A stretch of 45,024 bases of DNA. Origin: an uncultured Bacteroidales bacterium (GTDB lineage: Bacteria > Bacteroidota > Bacteroidia > Bacteroidales > UBA932). The notes under the pieces are model-generated. The model was given only the letters and a program-made list of their open reading frames with translations, made no database searches and had not been told where the DNA came from. The translations under genes and the position numbers were made by a program. Shown here one piece after another: positions 24,986 through 35,057 of this stretch; positions within the stretch are counted from its first letter, which is position 1, and every line of letters begins with the position of its first letter. Location: contig CAMBRR010000007.1 in the NCBI GenBank assembly GCA_945870315.1, positions 1 to 45,024 on the forward strand, in the 5' to 3' direction.

Positions 24986-27601
24986 CTAATTCGCCATATA
25001 GGAGCAGTTGCGGATATCCTGGGTCTTGTCATATATAAGGAAGAACAATCCGGCCCCATATGCAGAACAAATATCAGATGCATCAAAGACGATATTCGGA
25101 TTATCGCTGATATCGAGATAATAAATCAGGGTAGAGATGGTGTCATCAATCTTTCCGAGGTTGTTTGAACCTATATAGAAGCCTCTCAGACCTTTGTGGT
25201 TGAACAGGCCTGTAGGCCACTGTGACAGACATCTGTTGCCTTGGGCATCTCTCTGGGCTCTTATCCCGAACACGGTGAGGTAAGCGCTGTCAAGTGGTTC
25301 CCAAGGGAAAGAACTGAACCTGTTGTAAGAAAGGTCTATGCCATAGAAATATGGCATATTGCCGGAGTGGAATTCCTTTGGAAGATCATCCAACTGATTG
25401 TAAGACAGGTCCAAAGACATCAGATTGATTGCATTTTCGTATGTGAACGACCCCTCCGGAATCTTGTTCAGACGGCAGGCGCTCAGATTGACATACTGAA
25501 TAAGGGAGTTGGACTGTGCAAATTCAACCGGGTATTCTGTGAGAAGATTTCCGCTGAGGGAAAGCGTTTCAACCCTGATTCCCTGGTATTTGCCATCAAC
25601 GCCACCTTTTTCTATGGAAGTGATTTCATTGTAGGAGAAATCCACAGAAGATGCGATATACAGTGCATCAGAACGGAAAATGTCCGGAAGGGAGGTAAAT
25701 TTATTGAACCTGAATGAGAAGGTTTCAACGTCATCGATACCACAGAATATCCTGTGCCCGTCAACAATCTCGGTAGGAAGGCTGCTGAGGTTGTTATTGT
25801 TCAGATACAATTGGACAGGATTTATATCCTTTCCGAATGCCTTCTCAATAGTGTGTATCTTATTGTTGGCCAAGTCCAACAAACCGATTTTCTTCATATT
25901 GCGTATTTCCTCCGGCACAACCTCCAACAAGGTATTGTTGAGATACAGAATCTGAATCTTGTCTGCAGAAGGGCCTGAAGCCAGGGCACGGAAGCCAGCA
26001 AGAATCTCATCTGCACTCCACTGTTTATTGTTGGAAAGGTTGATTGACTCCAAAGCCGGCAACTTGGCAATTTCCAACGGGAAGGATTTCATTTCCGGGC
26101 AGTTGTAAAGCTCGAAATCCGTCATTGAAGTGAGTTTGTCCATCACGTCCGGAAGGCCGCGGAGCTTTCCGTTTGCGATATAGAGCTGTTCAAGATTGAC
26201 AAGATTGCCGATTTCCTCAGGGAGCGAGGTCAGACCGTTGCATAGTTTGCCATAAAGCAGGTCCATTGGCTTAATCAACCTCCTTCCGCTCTCACGGTCG
26301 ATGATTTGGTCCTCGGTCATCGTCTCATACATTTCAATTTCCGGAATGGAAATGTGATTTTCCATCAAAGCTCGGGCGACGGGTTCAGACATCTGCGTGG
26401 CTGGATATTTTGCCTTGAGATATTTCTTGTTCCTTTCCATCCTGTCGGCAGTCCCGGAGATTGATATTGACGGGTCGTAGTTGAGCAGGTTAAGGTCATT
26501 GTGTGTGCCCAGGTACAGGACTGCCAGTTCCGTAAGCTGGCCGATGGCTGCAGGCATATCGCCCCAGAATCCGAATTCACTCAGATTGATGGACGCCACA
26601 CGGCCGTTGGAGTGCAGTTCGACTCCGGGCTGGTCACCCCACAGGTCAATATCCTTGTCGAAATTCCAATTCGCTCCAATCTGAAAGTCTTCACCACTAT
26701 AGTACCAATCTTCACCGTGAAGGCCTTCCCAAATCACTTTCAGAGCAGCATAATCCTTGAGATATTCATCAGATTCCCTGAGAGTAATCTTTACATCCGC
26801 CTCAGTTGTCCTGTTGTCGCTGACCTGGAAGATTGACTCGGACGGATTTGAATTGGTTTCCTTCAAAAGCTTGGAAGAATCATAGGTTGAGTACGAAAGA
26901 ACCTTGTAGTCGCCAGCAGGCAATGACAGAAGGGTGTCTGTCTGGAGATATGAGGTCCTGATCTCCGGTTCATCTTCTCTGAAATCCAGCTCGAACTTTG
27001 TCTTTATCATATCAAAGACAAATTTGTCGGAAGAACCGTCTTTCTTAAGTGTCAGGGTTACATATTTTATCTCATCGAAGGTATATTCATTCCCCGATGC
27101 TTTGGTCTGGAAATCCTTGACGAATCTGAACTTCGCCTTTCCCCTCGGAGCAACATTTGCCGTCAGGTCACATACCTGGAGTCCTCCCGGAACCACAGTG
27201 AAGGATGCGCCAGAAGAATCTCCATAATAGAGTTCCTGGTCAAGGGCATCATAGAGCACATATGATTCCACTTCATACTTGCCACCGACAAGTTTCAGCT
27301 TGTCACTTCTCAAGCCATATTCCGCTGACTGCTTGTCAGCAGCGGAAAGCACAAGGGTCTGCGAGATGGTAAGGTCGCCATAAGTCAGAGTAACCTTTAT
27401 CTTGCAAGCCTGGGACAGGTAGTCCAGTTGGCTCACTACAGATTTGGAAGCCGGCTCATATGATGCAGCCTTATATAGTTTGAACTGCACATAGCCATAA
27501 TCCTTTTCCCTATAATCCTTCTCCTCTTCCTTCACGCAGGAGAGCATAAGAAGGGAAGAGAAGAAAAGCAATAGAGGAAGATATTTGTTTGAAAGTTTCA
27601 T
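24986..27601 (-). CDS. DUF4458-type leucine-rich-repeat lipoprotein
   Basis: This 871-residue protein has a signal ending FSSLLMLSC (Cys22) followed by the acidic VKEEEKDYREKD, consistent with surface export. The N-terminal 270 residues (YGYVQFKLYKAASYEPASKS, and two beta modules with ASFTVVPGG and SIFQVSDN) fit DUF4458. From about residue 290 a plant-like LRR start (LKVIWEGLHGEDWYYSG) leads into many LRR units (LTELAVLYLGTHNDLNLL, LVNLEQLYIANGKLRGLPDV, IGLLDLANNKIHTIEKAF, LMSLDLSYNQLDDLPKEF). The solenoid would bind protein. It lies 21 bp after the DUF5003-type gene in the same operon. The bound partner is unknown. Confidence 0.88.
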   Translation of the reverse strand: MKLSNKYLPLLLFFSSLLMLSCVKEEEKDYREKDYGYVQFKLYKAASYEPASKSVVSQLDYLSQACKIKVTLTYGDLTISQTLVLSAADKQSAEYGLRSDKLKLVGGKYEVESYVLYDALDQELYYGDSSGASFTVVPGGLQVCDLTANVAPRGKAKFRFVKDFQTKASGNEYTFDEIKYVTLTLKKDGSSDKFVFDMIKTKFELDFREDEPEIRTSYLQTDTLLSLPAGDYKVLSYSTYDSSKLLKETNSNPSESIFQVSDNRTTEADVKITLRESDEYLKDYAALKVIWEGLHGEDWYYSGEDFQIGANWNFDKDIDLWGDQPGVELHSNGRVASINLSEFGFWGDMPAAIGQLTELAVLYLGTHNDLNLLNYDPSISISGTADRMERNKKYLKAKYPATQMSEPVARALMENHISIPEIEMYETMTEDQIIDRESGRRLIKPMDLLYGKLCNGLTSLPEEIGNLVNLEQLYIANGKLRGLPDVMDKLTSMTDFELYNCPEMKSFPLEIAKLPALESINLSNNKQWSADEILAGFRALASGPSADKIQILYLNNTLLEVVPEEIRNMKKIGLLDLANNKIHTIEKAFGKDINPVQLYLNNNNLSSLPTEIVDGHRIFCGIDDVETFSFRFNKFTSLPDIFRSDALYIASSVDFSYNEITSIEKGGVDGKYQGIRVETLSLSGNLLTEYPVEFAQSNSLIQYVNLSACRLNKIPEGSFTYENAINLMSLDLSYNQLDDLPKEFHSGNMPYFYGIDLSYNRFSSFPWEPLDSAYLTVFGIRAQRDAQGNRCLSQWPTGLFNHKGLRGFYIGSNNLGKIDDTISTLIYYLDISDNPNIVFDASDICSAYGAGLFFLIYDKTQDIRNCSYMAN

Positions 27602-27622
27602 ATTATCCTGATATTCATTTCG

Positions 27623-29554
27623 TTAGTTGGCAGATACCTTGGTACACAACAGAGCTCCGGAAATGAAATTATTATTTCCAAAGAGGAAATAGTCATATTC
27701 TCCGGATGAAGTCATCTTGACAAGCATGGTGTTGGCAGAAAGCATCTCATGTGTGAGCCAGTAAGTGCTTGAACCGCTATCATTGCCATATGCACAATCA
27801 TACATCGGCGCTCCGGGGCAGTTGATCTTTGCATTCTGAGGATTGTCATCGGTGTATGTCAGCAAATAAATCTTGTTCGCAGGTACTCCATAGATGCCAT
27901 AATTGTAAGGACTACCGGTAAACTTTTCGAGTGTTGCGCCTTGTACCTTGTCTGGTTCCACGAATGAGAATGGTGCTGGCATCTCTGCATTGCTGTCATA
28001 TACAGCATGGATTACTGCAATAGGTGCGTCCGAACCGTCCATTGGCCAGAAACATAAGAGGGCTTCAAGCCTTTCACTTTTACAATACCTGGAGTCAGGA
28101 GCAATGGCGACACTTTCGCCAAGAATTACCATAAGGAATTCATCATTAGGATAATAGCTACAGTCCATAGATAGGTAGGTAAACCCGCCGAACTGCTTCT
28201 TGTATTCCAAAGAGACGTAATTGGTTTCATCGTTGTCATAGTAAGTCAGTCTGTAAAGATTCTTGCAGCCTGATGCAGCATACAACTGAGCATATGAAGC
28301 ATCTTCCTCCGTAATTTTGCCAAAGGTCACATCGCCTTCAATCTGACTGACAGAGAAAAAGTCCTCGATGACTTCTTCCGCCCCCGACTGGGTTACTGTT
28401 GAGATGATATATTGTTTGTAAGCCTCCTTGATTTCGCCTTCGCTTCCTTCATACAGGTCCTGGTCAGGATTGAATCCGGACGGAATGGCAGAGGCTGGAA
28501 TCGCTACTATATATCCGGTACGTGATGAAGTCTGAGTATTCTCCTTAACTTTCAATGTATATAGCACCTCCTGAAGTTTGGCCGGATTACTGTTGTCCCA
28601 TTCTGAGCCGGAAACAGGAGCGAAATCCATCCAATCGGAGATAAAAATCTGTAATCCCTCAGCTGAGAGAATGGGCTTGTTAATTTCAGTCTGTTCCATC
28701 TCCATAAGATTGATTTTACCCTCAGCGGAAAAATTCATCTCCTGTGGAAAATCAGATTTGACAACGTTTTCAGTAGATGGAAGAACGAGGTTGAATGAAG
28801 CAAGGACGGTCTCTCCGCCAATGAATGTTAAAGCGCATTCCTGTTGTTTGAGAGTGATTTTCTCCACATCCGCGTGAATTCTGAACTCCACTTTTCCGTT
28901 ACGATCTTCCTTGTTCTGTGAAAGGTTCAGGATTTCCACCCAATCAGGCAATTCTGCCAAGTCCCACTCAAAGTCAGCCTCAACCAGAAACGGCATCTGA
29001 TAAAAATCAGCCTCATCCGGCCAAACGAGAGTAACGGAAGCTCCATTCGATGCAAGTGGTTCGTCTTCATATACATATTTGGTATTGGCGTCCTCACCTA
29101 CCGGATAAGAAAAACTGTTGTTATCAGTCTTTGCCTTCCAGACCTTAATGTTCCTTTCCTTGGAACCTCTTGTGAGGGTTGCAATGGTCTGGCTCTTTCC
29201 TCCCATTGTGAGAATGACCTCGCAAGTCCTGACCTTGTCATATTCTTCGACATTCGAAACGAATATTTTAACTTCGCTCCCCTCTTTCGGGCTTGCCTGG
29301 CCCTGAATTTTCTTGACGTGCTGGCTTCCTTCCTCAAGCCAGAACCACAGGGAACCGCCTTCTGCCTTGAGTTCAAGTTCCCAGTCCATATTGGCGGAGA
29401 AATTGATGGTCCTCACATCACCTGGGTTCACCTGGATTGTTCCGAGATTTTCCGGAAAAACCGGTTCTATGACTACAGGTTTTTCTTCTGGAACACAAGC
29501 TGCGAATGTTACTGCTGTCGCAGCGGCAAGCAAAAATATATTCAACTTATTCAT
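27623..29554 (-). CDS. DUF5003-type BACON-like lipoprotein
   Basis: This 643-residue protein has a lipoprotein signal (MNKLNIFLLAAATAVTFAAC, Cys20) followed by VPEEKP. The N-terminal part contains BACON-like beta domains (GDVRTINFSANMDWELELKA, EVILTMGGKSQTIATLTRGS). The middle repeats similar strands (FLVEADFEWDLAELPDWVEI). The C-terminal part is Tyr-, Asn- and Ser-rich without a recognised fold (SPYNYGIYGVPANKIYLLTY, SSTYWLTHEMLSANTMLVKM). I recall such proteins as DUF5003 in Bacteroides SusCD operons. It probably sits at the surface beside SusCD. The substrate is unknown. Confidence 0.72.
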   Translation of the reverse strand: MNKLNIFLLAAATAVTFAACVPEEKPVVIEPVFPENLGTIQVNPGDVRTINFSANMDWELELKAEGGSLWFWLEEGSQHVKKIQGQASPKEGSEVKIFVSNVEEYDKVRTCEVILTMGGKSQTIATLTRGSKERNIKVWKAKTDNNSFSYPVGEDANTKYVYEDEPLASNGASVTLVWPDEADFYQMPFLVEADFEWDLAELPDWVEILNLSQNKEDRNGKVEFRIHADVEKITLKQQECALTFIGGETVLASFNLVLPSTENVVKSDFPQEMNFSAEGKINLMEMEQTEINKPILSAEGLQIFISDWMDFAPVSGSEWDNSNPAKLQEVLYTLKVKENTQTSSRTGYIVAIPASAIPSGFNPDQDLYEGSEGEIKEAYKQYIISTVTQSGAEEVIEDFFSVSQIEGDVTFGKITEEDASYAQLYAASGCKNLYRLTYYDNDETNYVSLEYKKQFGGFTYLSMDCSYYPNDEFLMVILGESVAIAPDSRYCKSERLEALLCFWPMDGSDAPIAVIHAVYDSNAEMPAPFSFVEPDKVQGATLEKFTGSPYNYGIYGVPANKIYLLTYTDDNPQNAKINCPGAPMYDCAYGNDSGSSTYWLTHEMLSANTMLVKMTSSGEYDYFLFGNNNFISGALLCTKVSAN

Positions 29555-29566
29555 AATCAGATGATT

Positions 29567-30484
29567 TTACTCATTATAATAACCAGGCATTCCGCTTTCA
29601 TAGAAGAGTCTTCGTGCCTCAGCCTCGCTCACCCACTCCATCACATTATAGAAATGCCCTACACTGCCGAATGTTTCCCCTAGTGTCTCAACATACATTT
29701 CCGCATAAACGAAAAGATATTTGCCGAAAGTGTAAAAATAAGAGTCATACAGACTGCTTGTCCTTACGAGGATATTGTCATCACCATAAACGATTCCGAA
29801 GAATGAGTGTTCGTCAGATGCAACCTGGCCTTCAGGTATCGTAACATATTGGTTCAAAGGTTCTTCAGGATGGAATACCATCTTGATGTCATAGCCGTCA
29901 CGCATCCAGTTGCGGCAAAGGATGGTATTTTCATCGAGCACCTTGGTCTTGACCAGCCTCTGGTATGATCCTGTCAGATTGTACTGGTAAAGGAACATTG
30001 AGGAGAATACGCACCAGCCCTCGAAGTCGTGGATGTCAAATGGGCAGACCTTCTGCATCACAGCCTTTGTCTTGGTTCCATACAAAGGCATCTGCACCTG
30101 CTCCGGAACCAGCAGATTGAGAGTCAGAGCAAGGGGCTTTTCCGGATTGAGATTGTCATATTTTCCATAAACTCGGACATCAGCCCTGTTTTCGCCGGCC
30201 TTGATGACCACCGTATTGGATTCAAGGCTGAAATGAAGGTTTTCCACTGCGCCATCAGCGGCATCAATGACTTCTACTCCGAAGGTCCTGTCATAGTCTT
30301 TCACAACTGTCGAAACAACAGGAACGGAGAAAGCCTGCTGGTCCTGCATCACCGGATAGGTTGCGAGAGTATCAGCAAACATCACATATTCAGCATCGGA
30401 ATATGTGACATATTCTTCCTGACAGCCTACTATAGACAGCGGCAGTGCAAGAAGAATCATCATTCCATATATATATCTGTTCAT
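29567..30484 (-). CDS. DUF4984-type SusE-position lipoprotein
   Basis: I start this 305-residue protein at ATG 30484, which yields the signal MNRYIYGMMILLALPLSIVG and lipobox Cys21 followed by QEEY. An in-frame start 33 bp upstream would spoil the signal. The mature region has Ig-like strands (FSVPVVSTVVKDYDRTFGVE, LHFSLESNTVVIKAGENRAD) typical of DUF4984/DUF4843 proteins, which occupy the SusE position after SusD. The C-terminal half ends GHFYNVMEWVSEAEARRLFY. It likely binds ligand beside SusCD. The name is recalled from family pattern and gene order. Confidence 0.75.
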   Translation of the reverse strand: MNRYIYGMMILLALPLSIVGCQEEYVTYSDAEYVMFADTLATYPVMQDQQAFSVPVVSTVVKDYDRTFGVEVIDAADGAVENLHFSLESNTVVIKAGENRADVRVYGKYDNLNPEKPLALTLNLLVPEQVQMPLYGTKTKAVMQKVCPFDIHDFEGWCVFSSMFLYQYNLTGSYQRLVKTKVLDENTILCRNWMRDGYDIKMVFHPEEPLNQYVTIPEGQVASDEHSFFGIVYGDDNILVRTSSLYDSYFYTFGKYLFVYAEMYVETLGETFGSVGHFYNVMEWVSEAEARRLFYESGMPGYYNE

Positions 30485-30513
30485 ATTTCCGAAGATTTTC
30501 CAGTTCATCAGCA

Positions 30514-32034
30514 TCATCTGTTGCTTTCATTTCCTACTATGTCCGAACCCGGTGCTTCAATCTCATTTCTCGGAATCGGCCAGACGAACAGAGGGTTGTC
30601 CTTTGATACCACGAGGTCACTTCCATCAGGCTGGGAGCAGGACTGAGGAGTCCTTTCAAAACCCATTCCCCAACGTTTCAAGTCGTGAAGGCGGAACCCT
30701 TCCATATACAGTTCCCTCACCCTCTCGTTGCTTATGACCTCCAGGAAATTCGTTTCGTTCACGCTCAGGTTGCCACCGACAGGATAGCGGGACTGACGAA
30801 GTTTGGTCAAATCTGAAGATGCGGCCGAATAGTTGCCAAGACGGCAATTGGCTTCAGCTCGGATAAGATATTGCTCCGCAAGTCTGAGTGGCTTTGGCAT
30901 ACAAACGTGATAGATGTATGCAGCCTGGAATGCCTCGTTTCCGCTGTATTTGAACAGCAGAGGCCATTCAAGACCATTTTCATAGCCGCAGCGGGTGTTC
31001 TTGAAATAGGCTCCGTATCTGCTGTCAGAGGAATCATAAAGGCTAAGGGCCCACTGAGCAGGGACATAATCCGGATAATAGTAGGTTCTGTCCTTGTTGA
31101 AGTTCAGGAAGACCTGACCGAGAGCACCTCCATAGGATGTTGTCGTGAAACCGATTCTCCAGATGATTTCATATGAAGAATCATTCGTCCACATATAGTC
31201 CACAAGATTCTGGGAAGAGGTTATCATCTGCTTGCAGGATGCAAGTTTAAAGACATCGTTCTCAAGCACTTCCGTGGAATATTTCACTGCTGTTTCCCAA
31301 TCCTGCATATAGAGAGCCACCCTTGAGCGGATTGCCTTCACGGCAGCATTGGTAAAATAGTAAGAGTTGTATTTATCATATTCCGCATCCAGAAGTTCTT
31401 CAGCCTTTTCAAGGTCTGAAATGACCTGTTCGTAGGACTTTTTAAGGCTGGCTCTTTCAACCGGTTCCTTTTCAAACCACTTGGTTCTGATGACAACACC
31501 AAGTTCCTTGTCTGCCGTTGCCGGATCATAGGCCTTGCAATATGTCTTGATCAATTCCGAATAGGCAAGGGCCCTGGCGCAAAGCACTTCACCCGTGTAG
31601 TAATCCAAGGCTGTAATCTCCTCATCATCAATCAAAGAAGCCCTAAGGTCAGCCACCTGGTCAAGGAAAAAGTTGCATCTGCCGATGACTGTGTAAAGTG
31701 ATGCATACACAGCTTCAATTTCGGGATCTGTGGACCTTACCTTCCACAACCAGAAAGAGCCATAGACATTCGTATTGCCTTCAACGGCATATACAAGGTC
31801 TGACTGGATATCCGGGCACAGGGTAAGGTAACCACTGTAGAGAGCGCTGCTCTTGTATGCTGAGTAGATGCCGGTCAAAGTCTGCTCGGCATCATTGAAC
31901 GTCTTCATTCCTTCGCTTTCTCCGATATAGTCTCCGGGTTCCTTGTCAAGACAGGATGAGACACTGAACATCAGGAAGATAGCCAAAAAGGACGAACAGA
32001 CTGTCTTGATAGTATATGTTTGAAATTTCATCAT
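30514..32034 (-). CDS. susD-like: SusD/RagB-family nutrient-binding lipoprotein
   Basis: This 506-residue protein has a lipoprotein signal ending MFSVSSC (Cys28) followed by LDKEPGD. SusD/RagB hallmarks are present: the N-terminal helical TPR core (FNDAEQTLTGIYSAYKSSAL, CARALAYSELIKTYCKAYDP, YTGEVL) and the C-terminal RLAEQYLIRAEANCRLGNYS, NERVRELYMEGFRLHDLKRW and FVWPIPRNEIEAP. It forms the lid of the SusC channel and captures substrate at the surface. It is 18 bp after susC. The substrate cannot be read from the sequence; the adjoining protease and LRR genes favour peptide over glycan. Confidence 0.95.
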   Translation of the reverse strand: MMKFQTYTIKTVCSSFLAIFLMFSVSSCLDKEPGDYIGESEGMKTFNDAEQTLTGIYSAYKSSALYSGYLTLCPDIQSDLVYAVEGNTNVYGSFWLWKVRSTDPEIEAVYASLYTVIGRCNFFLDQVADLRASLIDDEEITALDYYTGEVLCARALAYSELIKTYCKAYDPATADKELGVVIRTKWFEKEPVERASLKKSYEQVISDLEKAEELLDAEYDKYNSYYFTNAAVKAIRSRVALYMQDWETAVKYSTEVLENDVFKLASCKQMITSSQNLVDYMWTNDSSYEIIWRIGFTTTSYGGALGQVFLNFNKDRTYYYPDYVPAQWALSLYDSSDSRYGAYFKNTRCGYENGLEWPLLFKYSGNEAFQAAYIYHVCMPKPLRLAEQYLIRAEANCRLGNYSAASSDLTKLRQSRYPVGGNLSVNETNFLEVISNERVRELYMEGFRLHDLKRWGMGFERTPQSCSQPDGSDLVVSKDNPLFVWPIPRNEIEAPGSDIVGNESNR

Positions 32035-32052
32035 AATCTGTCTGAATCTTTA

Positions 32053-35001
32053 CTAGAAGGTCAAATCAAGTCCGAAAGTAAACTGTCTTGACATTGGATA
32101 CTGAGCCGCATAGACATTCAGCGAACTTTCAGGGTCAAGTCCGGAGAATTTGGTAAACGTCAGAAGATTCTGTCCTTGGACATACAATCTTATGCCTCGG
32201 AACACCCTGGATTTCTTGAGAAGCGCTTCAGGGAAAGAGTAACCGAGCATCAGGTTCTTGAGTCTGAGGAAAGATGCATCCTCCAGCAATCTGCTGTCAA
32301 ACTCGGTATAGACTCCGTGGCGCGGGATATCCGTAATGTCACCTGGCTGTTTCCATCTGTCAAGCAGACGGCGGGACTGGTTATATGAGGCAAAACGTCC
32401 GTTGGATTCATCGAAATAACGGTCATTGTTGATCATCCACCTGTCTGCAACCCAACTGAACTGCGCTGAAAGGACAAGTCCCTTCCAAGAAAGTTGGGTG
32501 CCGAAACCGCCCTGCCAAGGAGCAAGATAACTCTTGCCTATGAGTACCTTGTCATCATCGCGGAGTTCATTGGTGATGTTTCCGTCCTTGTCATACCAGA
32601 GGGCATCTCCGTTGGCTGGGTTGACGCCTGCATATCGGTTGATGTAGAATTCTCCGAGAGAATGCCCTACTACGAGTTTGGTACTTGTATTGGATAGCTC
32701 ATATTCCTGGACTCCGTTATACAATTCCTTGATACAGTTGTAGTTATATCCAACATTAGCATTTACGGACCAGTTGAAGTCCCGGATGGAAAGCAAAGTT
32801 GCGTTCAGATTGAGTTCAAAGCCTCTGTTGACCATCGCGCCGATATTGTCCCACCTGTAACCGTATCCGTTGGAATCCGCATACGATAGCGGAACCTGCA
32901 TCAGCATATCTGTGGTCCTTTTGTTATAGAGTTCCAAATCGACATTGAGCCTATTGAAGAAACCCATATGGAAGGCCAGGTTGGTAATCCAGGTGTTCTC
33001 CCAGGTCAAGTCTTCGTTGCCGGGCTGTACCGGAGCCACACCGGCATCTCCCACATAATCATAGCCTCCGCCAATCAGGGCCTTGTGTTCATAATTCGGA
33101 ATCTCGGAGTTGCCGGATGTTCCGCTGCTGAGAGATATCTGCGCATTGGTCAGCCAATCTCTGACTCCGCTTGCAAAAGCCTCATTCCGAAGGTTCCACA
33201 TCAGGCCGACTGAGCCAAATGCGCCCCACCTGTTATTCTTTCCGAAGCGGGAAGAACCGTCAGTCCTGACGGAGAAGTCTACGTAATAACGGTTGGAATA
33301 GCTGTACTCACCTCTTCCGAAGAAGGAAACCGTGGCATAATCAGAAGTGGAAGTGCTGGACCACGATTTTGCCCTTGTTCCCGTTGCAACATCCGTAAGA
33401 TTGTTGTTGGTCTGGCCGGCTGTCGAGACTGAAAACCTCTCACCGTGGCTGCTTAACGCCTCCTGTCCGAGCAAGAAGTTGAAATCGTGCAGATCGTCTA
33501 TTGCAAACCTGTAAGTCAATGTATTTGATACCTGAAGTGCCAGAGCATCCGTACTGCTTCTGGATGCCTGTCCGTCACCCAAGTTTGGCGCATATTCCGG
33601 GAAAGACTGGCTGAAGCCTGTTGTATGCGAGAAATCTACGCCGAACTGAGAACGGAAAACAAGGTTCTTATATAAGGTCAACTCTGCAAATACAGACGAA
33701 ATGACCTTATATTTCTTGAATGATATCGGATTATTCTCAAGCCATTCCAGAGGATTCTGTCCGGAGCCGGTCCATGAACCGTCCTCTATGCTTGCAAGAG
33801 AACCGTCACTTTTGAATGGGCTGTAATACGGCAGCATAAACCTTGCTGCTGAAATCGGGGTAAGAAGGTTGTAACTTCCCTCGTCAGCCTGAGCGATGTT
33901 CTGGTAATTGAACATCGTATTGGTTCCCATCTTCAGCCACTTGGCCATCACGTGTTCAAAGTTGAAACGCATAGAATAGCGTTCAAATCCAGAACCTGGA
34001 GCAATACCTTCCTGATTATAGTAACCTCCTGAAAGATAATAGTTTGTCTTATCATTTGCACCCGAAACCGATAACTCGTAACTCTGAAGCAGGGCATCAT
34101 CCTTATAGATGGCATCCATCCAGTTGACATCAGTTAGCGAAAGGTAGGCATAATCCTTCCCCTCAGTCAGACCTATCTCCTTTTCATACTGGATTCTTTC
34201 CTGCGTGTCCATAAGATCCCATTTTCCCTGGGCAATGGCTGACACTCCCAACTGCATCCTATAGCTGATTACAGGTCTTTCCATACTGCGGCCTCGCTTG
34301 GTGGTGATTACGATGACACCATTTGCTGCGCGTGCGCCATAAATGGAAGTTGAGGAGGCATCCTTAAGTACGGACATACTCTCGATATCAGCCGGATTGA
34401 TAGTGTTGAAATCCGATGATGAAATGGCTACACCATCCAAGATGTAAAGAGGAGCTGTCCCGGAATTGATGGAGTTCGTTCCACGGATTGTCATAGTTGC
34501 GGAAGCGCTCGGCTCTCCAGTATTGGAAAGAACCGTCAAACCGGCGACCTGTCCCTGAAGGGCCTGGTCGAATGCTGCGGTAGGAGTGCTTTCCAGTTTC
34601 TCGGACTTGACCGTGGAAACCGAACCGGCAACTGTACCCTTTTTCCTGACTCCATAGGCAATGACGACGACATCGTCAAGTTTCATTGACTCAGTCTTCA
34701 TAGCCACATTGCAAGTGAATTTATCCGAATTCGGGACTACAACTGTCTCATCAAGGAATCCAATGCAGGAAAATGTCAATTGTGTCCCGGGAGCGACTTC
34801 GATGGCATAATCACCATCCAAAGAGGTTATCACCCCGTTCCCGGGAGATGACATAACTGCAACACCCACAAGCGGAAGCGAGTCATCTGAAGATGTTACC
34901 ACTCCGCTTACCTTAACTTTGTTCTGACCGTGAAGGTGCGCGGCTGACAAGAAAAGTCCAAGGATTGAGAGCAGAAAACACTTTAAAATTTTTCTCTTCA
35001 T
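32053..35001 (-). CDS. susC-like: SusC/RagA-family TonB-dependent transporter
   Basis: This 982-residue outer-membrane protein has a signal peptide ending in HLHG. A carboxypeptidase-D-like regulatory domain comes next (VSGVVTSSDDSLPLVGVAVM, GVITSLDGDYAIEV), then a likely TonB box (LDDVVVIAYG), the plug with the SusC/RagA signature (LKDASSTSIYGARAANGVIV), and a 22-strand barrel ending FTFGLDLTF. It has no STN domain, so it is not wired to an ECF-sigma/anti-sigma pair, and none is nearby. It imports substrate delivered by SusD using TonB energy. It is the first gene of the nine-gene operon and has its own consensus promoter. Confidence 0.96.
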   Translation of the reverse strand: MKRKILKCFLLSILGLFLSAAHLHGQNKVKVSGVVTSSDDSLPLVGVAVMSSPGNGVITSLDGDYAIEVAPGTQLTFSCIGFLDETVVVPNSDKFTCNVAMKTESMKLDDVVVIAYGVRKKGTVAGSVSTVKSEKLESTPTAAFDQALQGQVAGLTVLSNTGEPSASATMTIRGTNSINSGTAPLYILDGVAISSSDFNTINPADIESMSVLKDASSTSIYGARAANGVIVITTKRGRSMERPVISYRMQLGVSAIAQGKWDLMDTQERIQYEKEIGLTEGKDYAYLSLTDVNWMDAIYKDDALLQSYELSVSGANDKTNYYLSGGYYNQEGIAPGSGFERYSMRFNFEHVMAKWLKMGTNTMFNYQNIAQADEGSYNLLTPISAARFMLPYYSPFKSDGSLASIEDGSWTGSGQNPLEWLENNPISFKKYKVISSVFAELTLYKNLVFRSQFGVDFSHTTGFSQSFPEYAPNLGDGQASRSSTDALALQVSNTLTYRFAIDDLHDFNFLLGQEALSSHGERFSVSTAGQTNNNLTDVATGTRAKSWSSTSTSDYATVSFFGRGEYSYSNRYYVDFSVRTDGSSRFGKNNRWGAFGSVGLMWNLRNEAFASGVRDWLTNAQISLSSGTSGNSEIPNYEHKALIGGGYDYVGDAGVAPVQPGNEDLTWENTWITNLAFHMGFFNRLNVDLELYNKRTTDMLMQVPLSYADSNGYGYRWDNIGAMVNRGFELNLNATLLSIRDFNWSVNANVGYNYNCIKELYNGVQEYELSNTSTKLVVGHSLGEFYINRYAGVNPANGDALWYDKDGNITNELRDDDKVLIGKSYLAPWQGGFGTQLSWKGLVLSAQFSWVADRWMINNDRYFDESNGRFASYNQSRRLLDRWKQPGDITDIPRHGVYTEFDSRLLEDASFLRLKNLMLGYSFPEALLKKSRVFRGIRLYVQGQNLLTFTKFSGLDPESSLNVYAAQYPMSRQFTFGLDLTF

Positions 35002-35025
35002 TCTCAGTATTTAATTTTGCGGGTG

Positions 35026-35056
35026 CAAAGATAGAATTTTAAGGGGGGATTTCAAA
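35026..35056 (-). promoter_or_regulatory. Promoter of the SusCD-protease operon
   Basis: TTTG (35053-35056), a 19-bp spacer containing six consecutive C, then TATCTTTG (35026-35033) on the minus strand. This is a full match to the Bacteroidetes consensus. The -33 box abuts the stop codon of the upstream gene, and the susC ATG is 24 bp downstream of the -7 box. Confidence 0.75.
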
Positions 35057-35057
35057 T

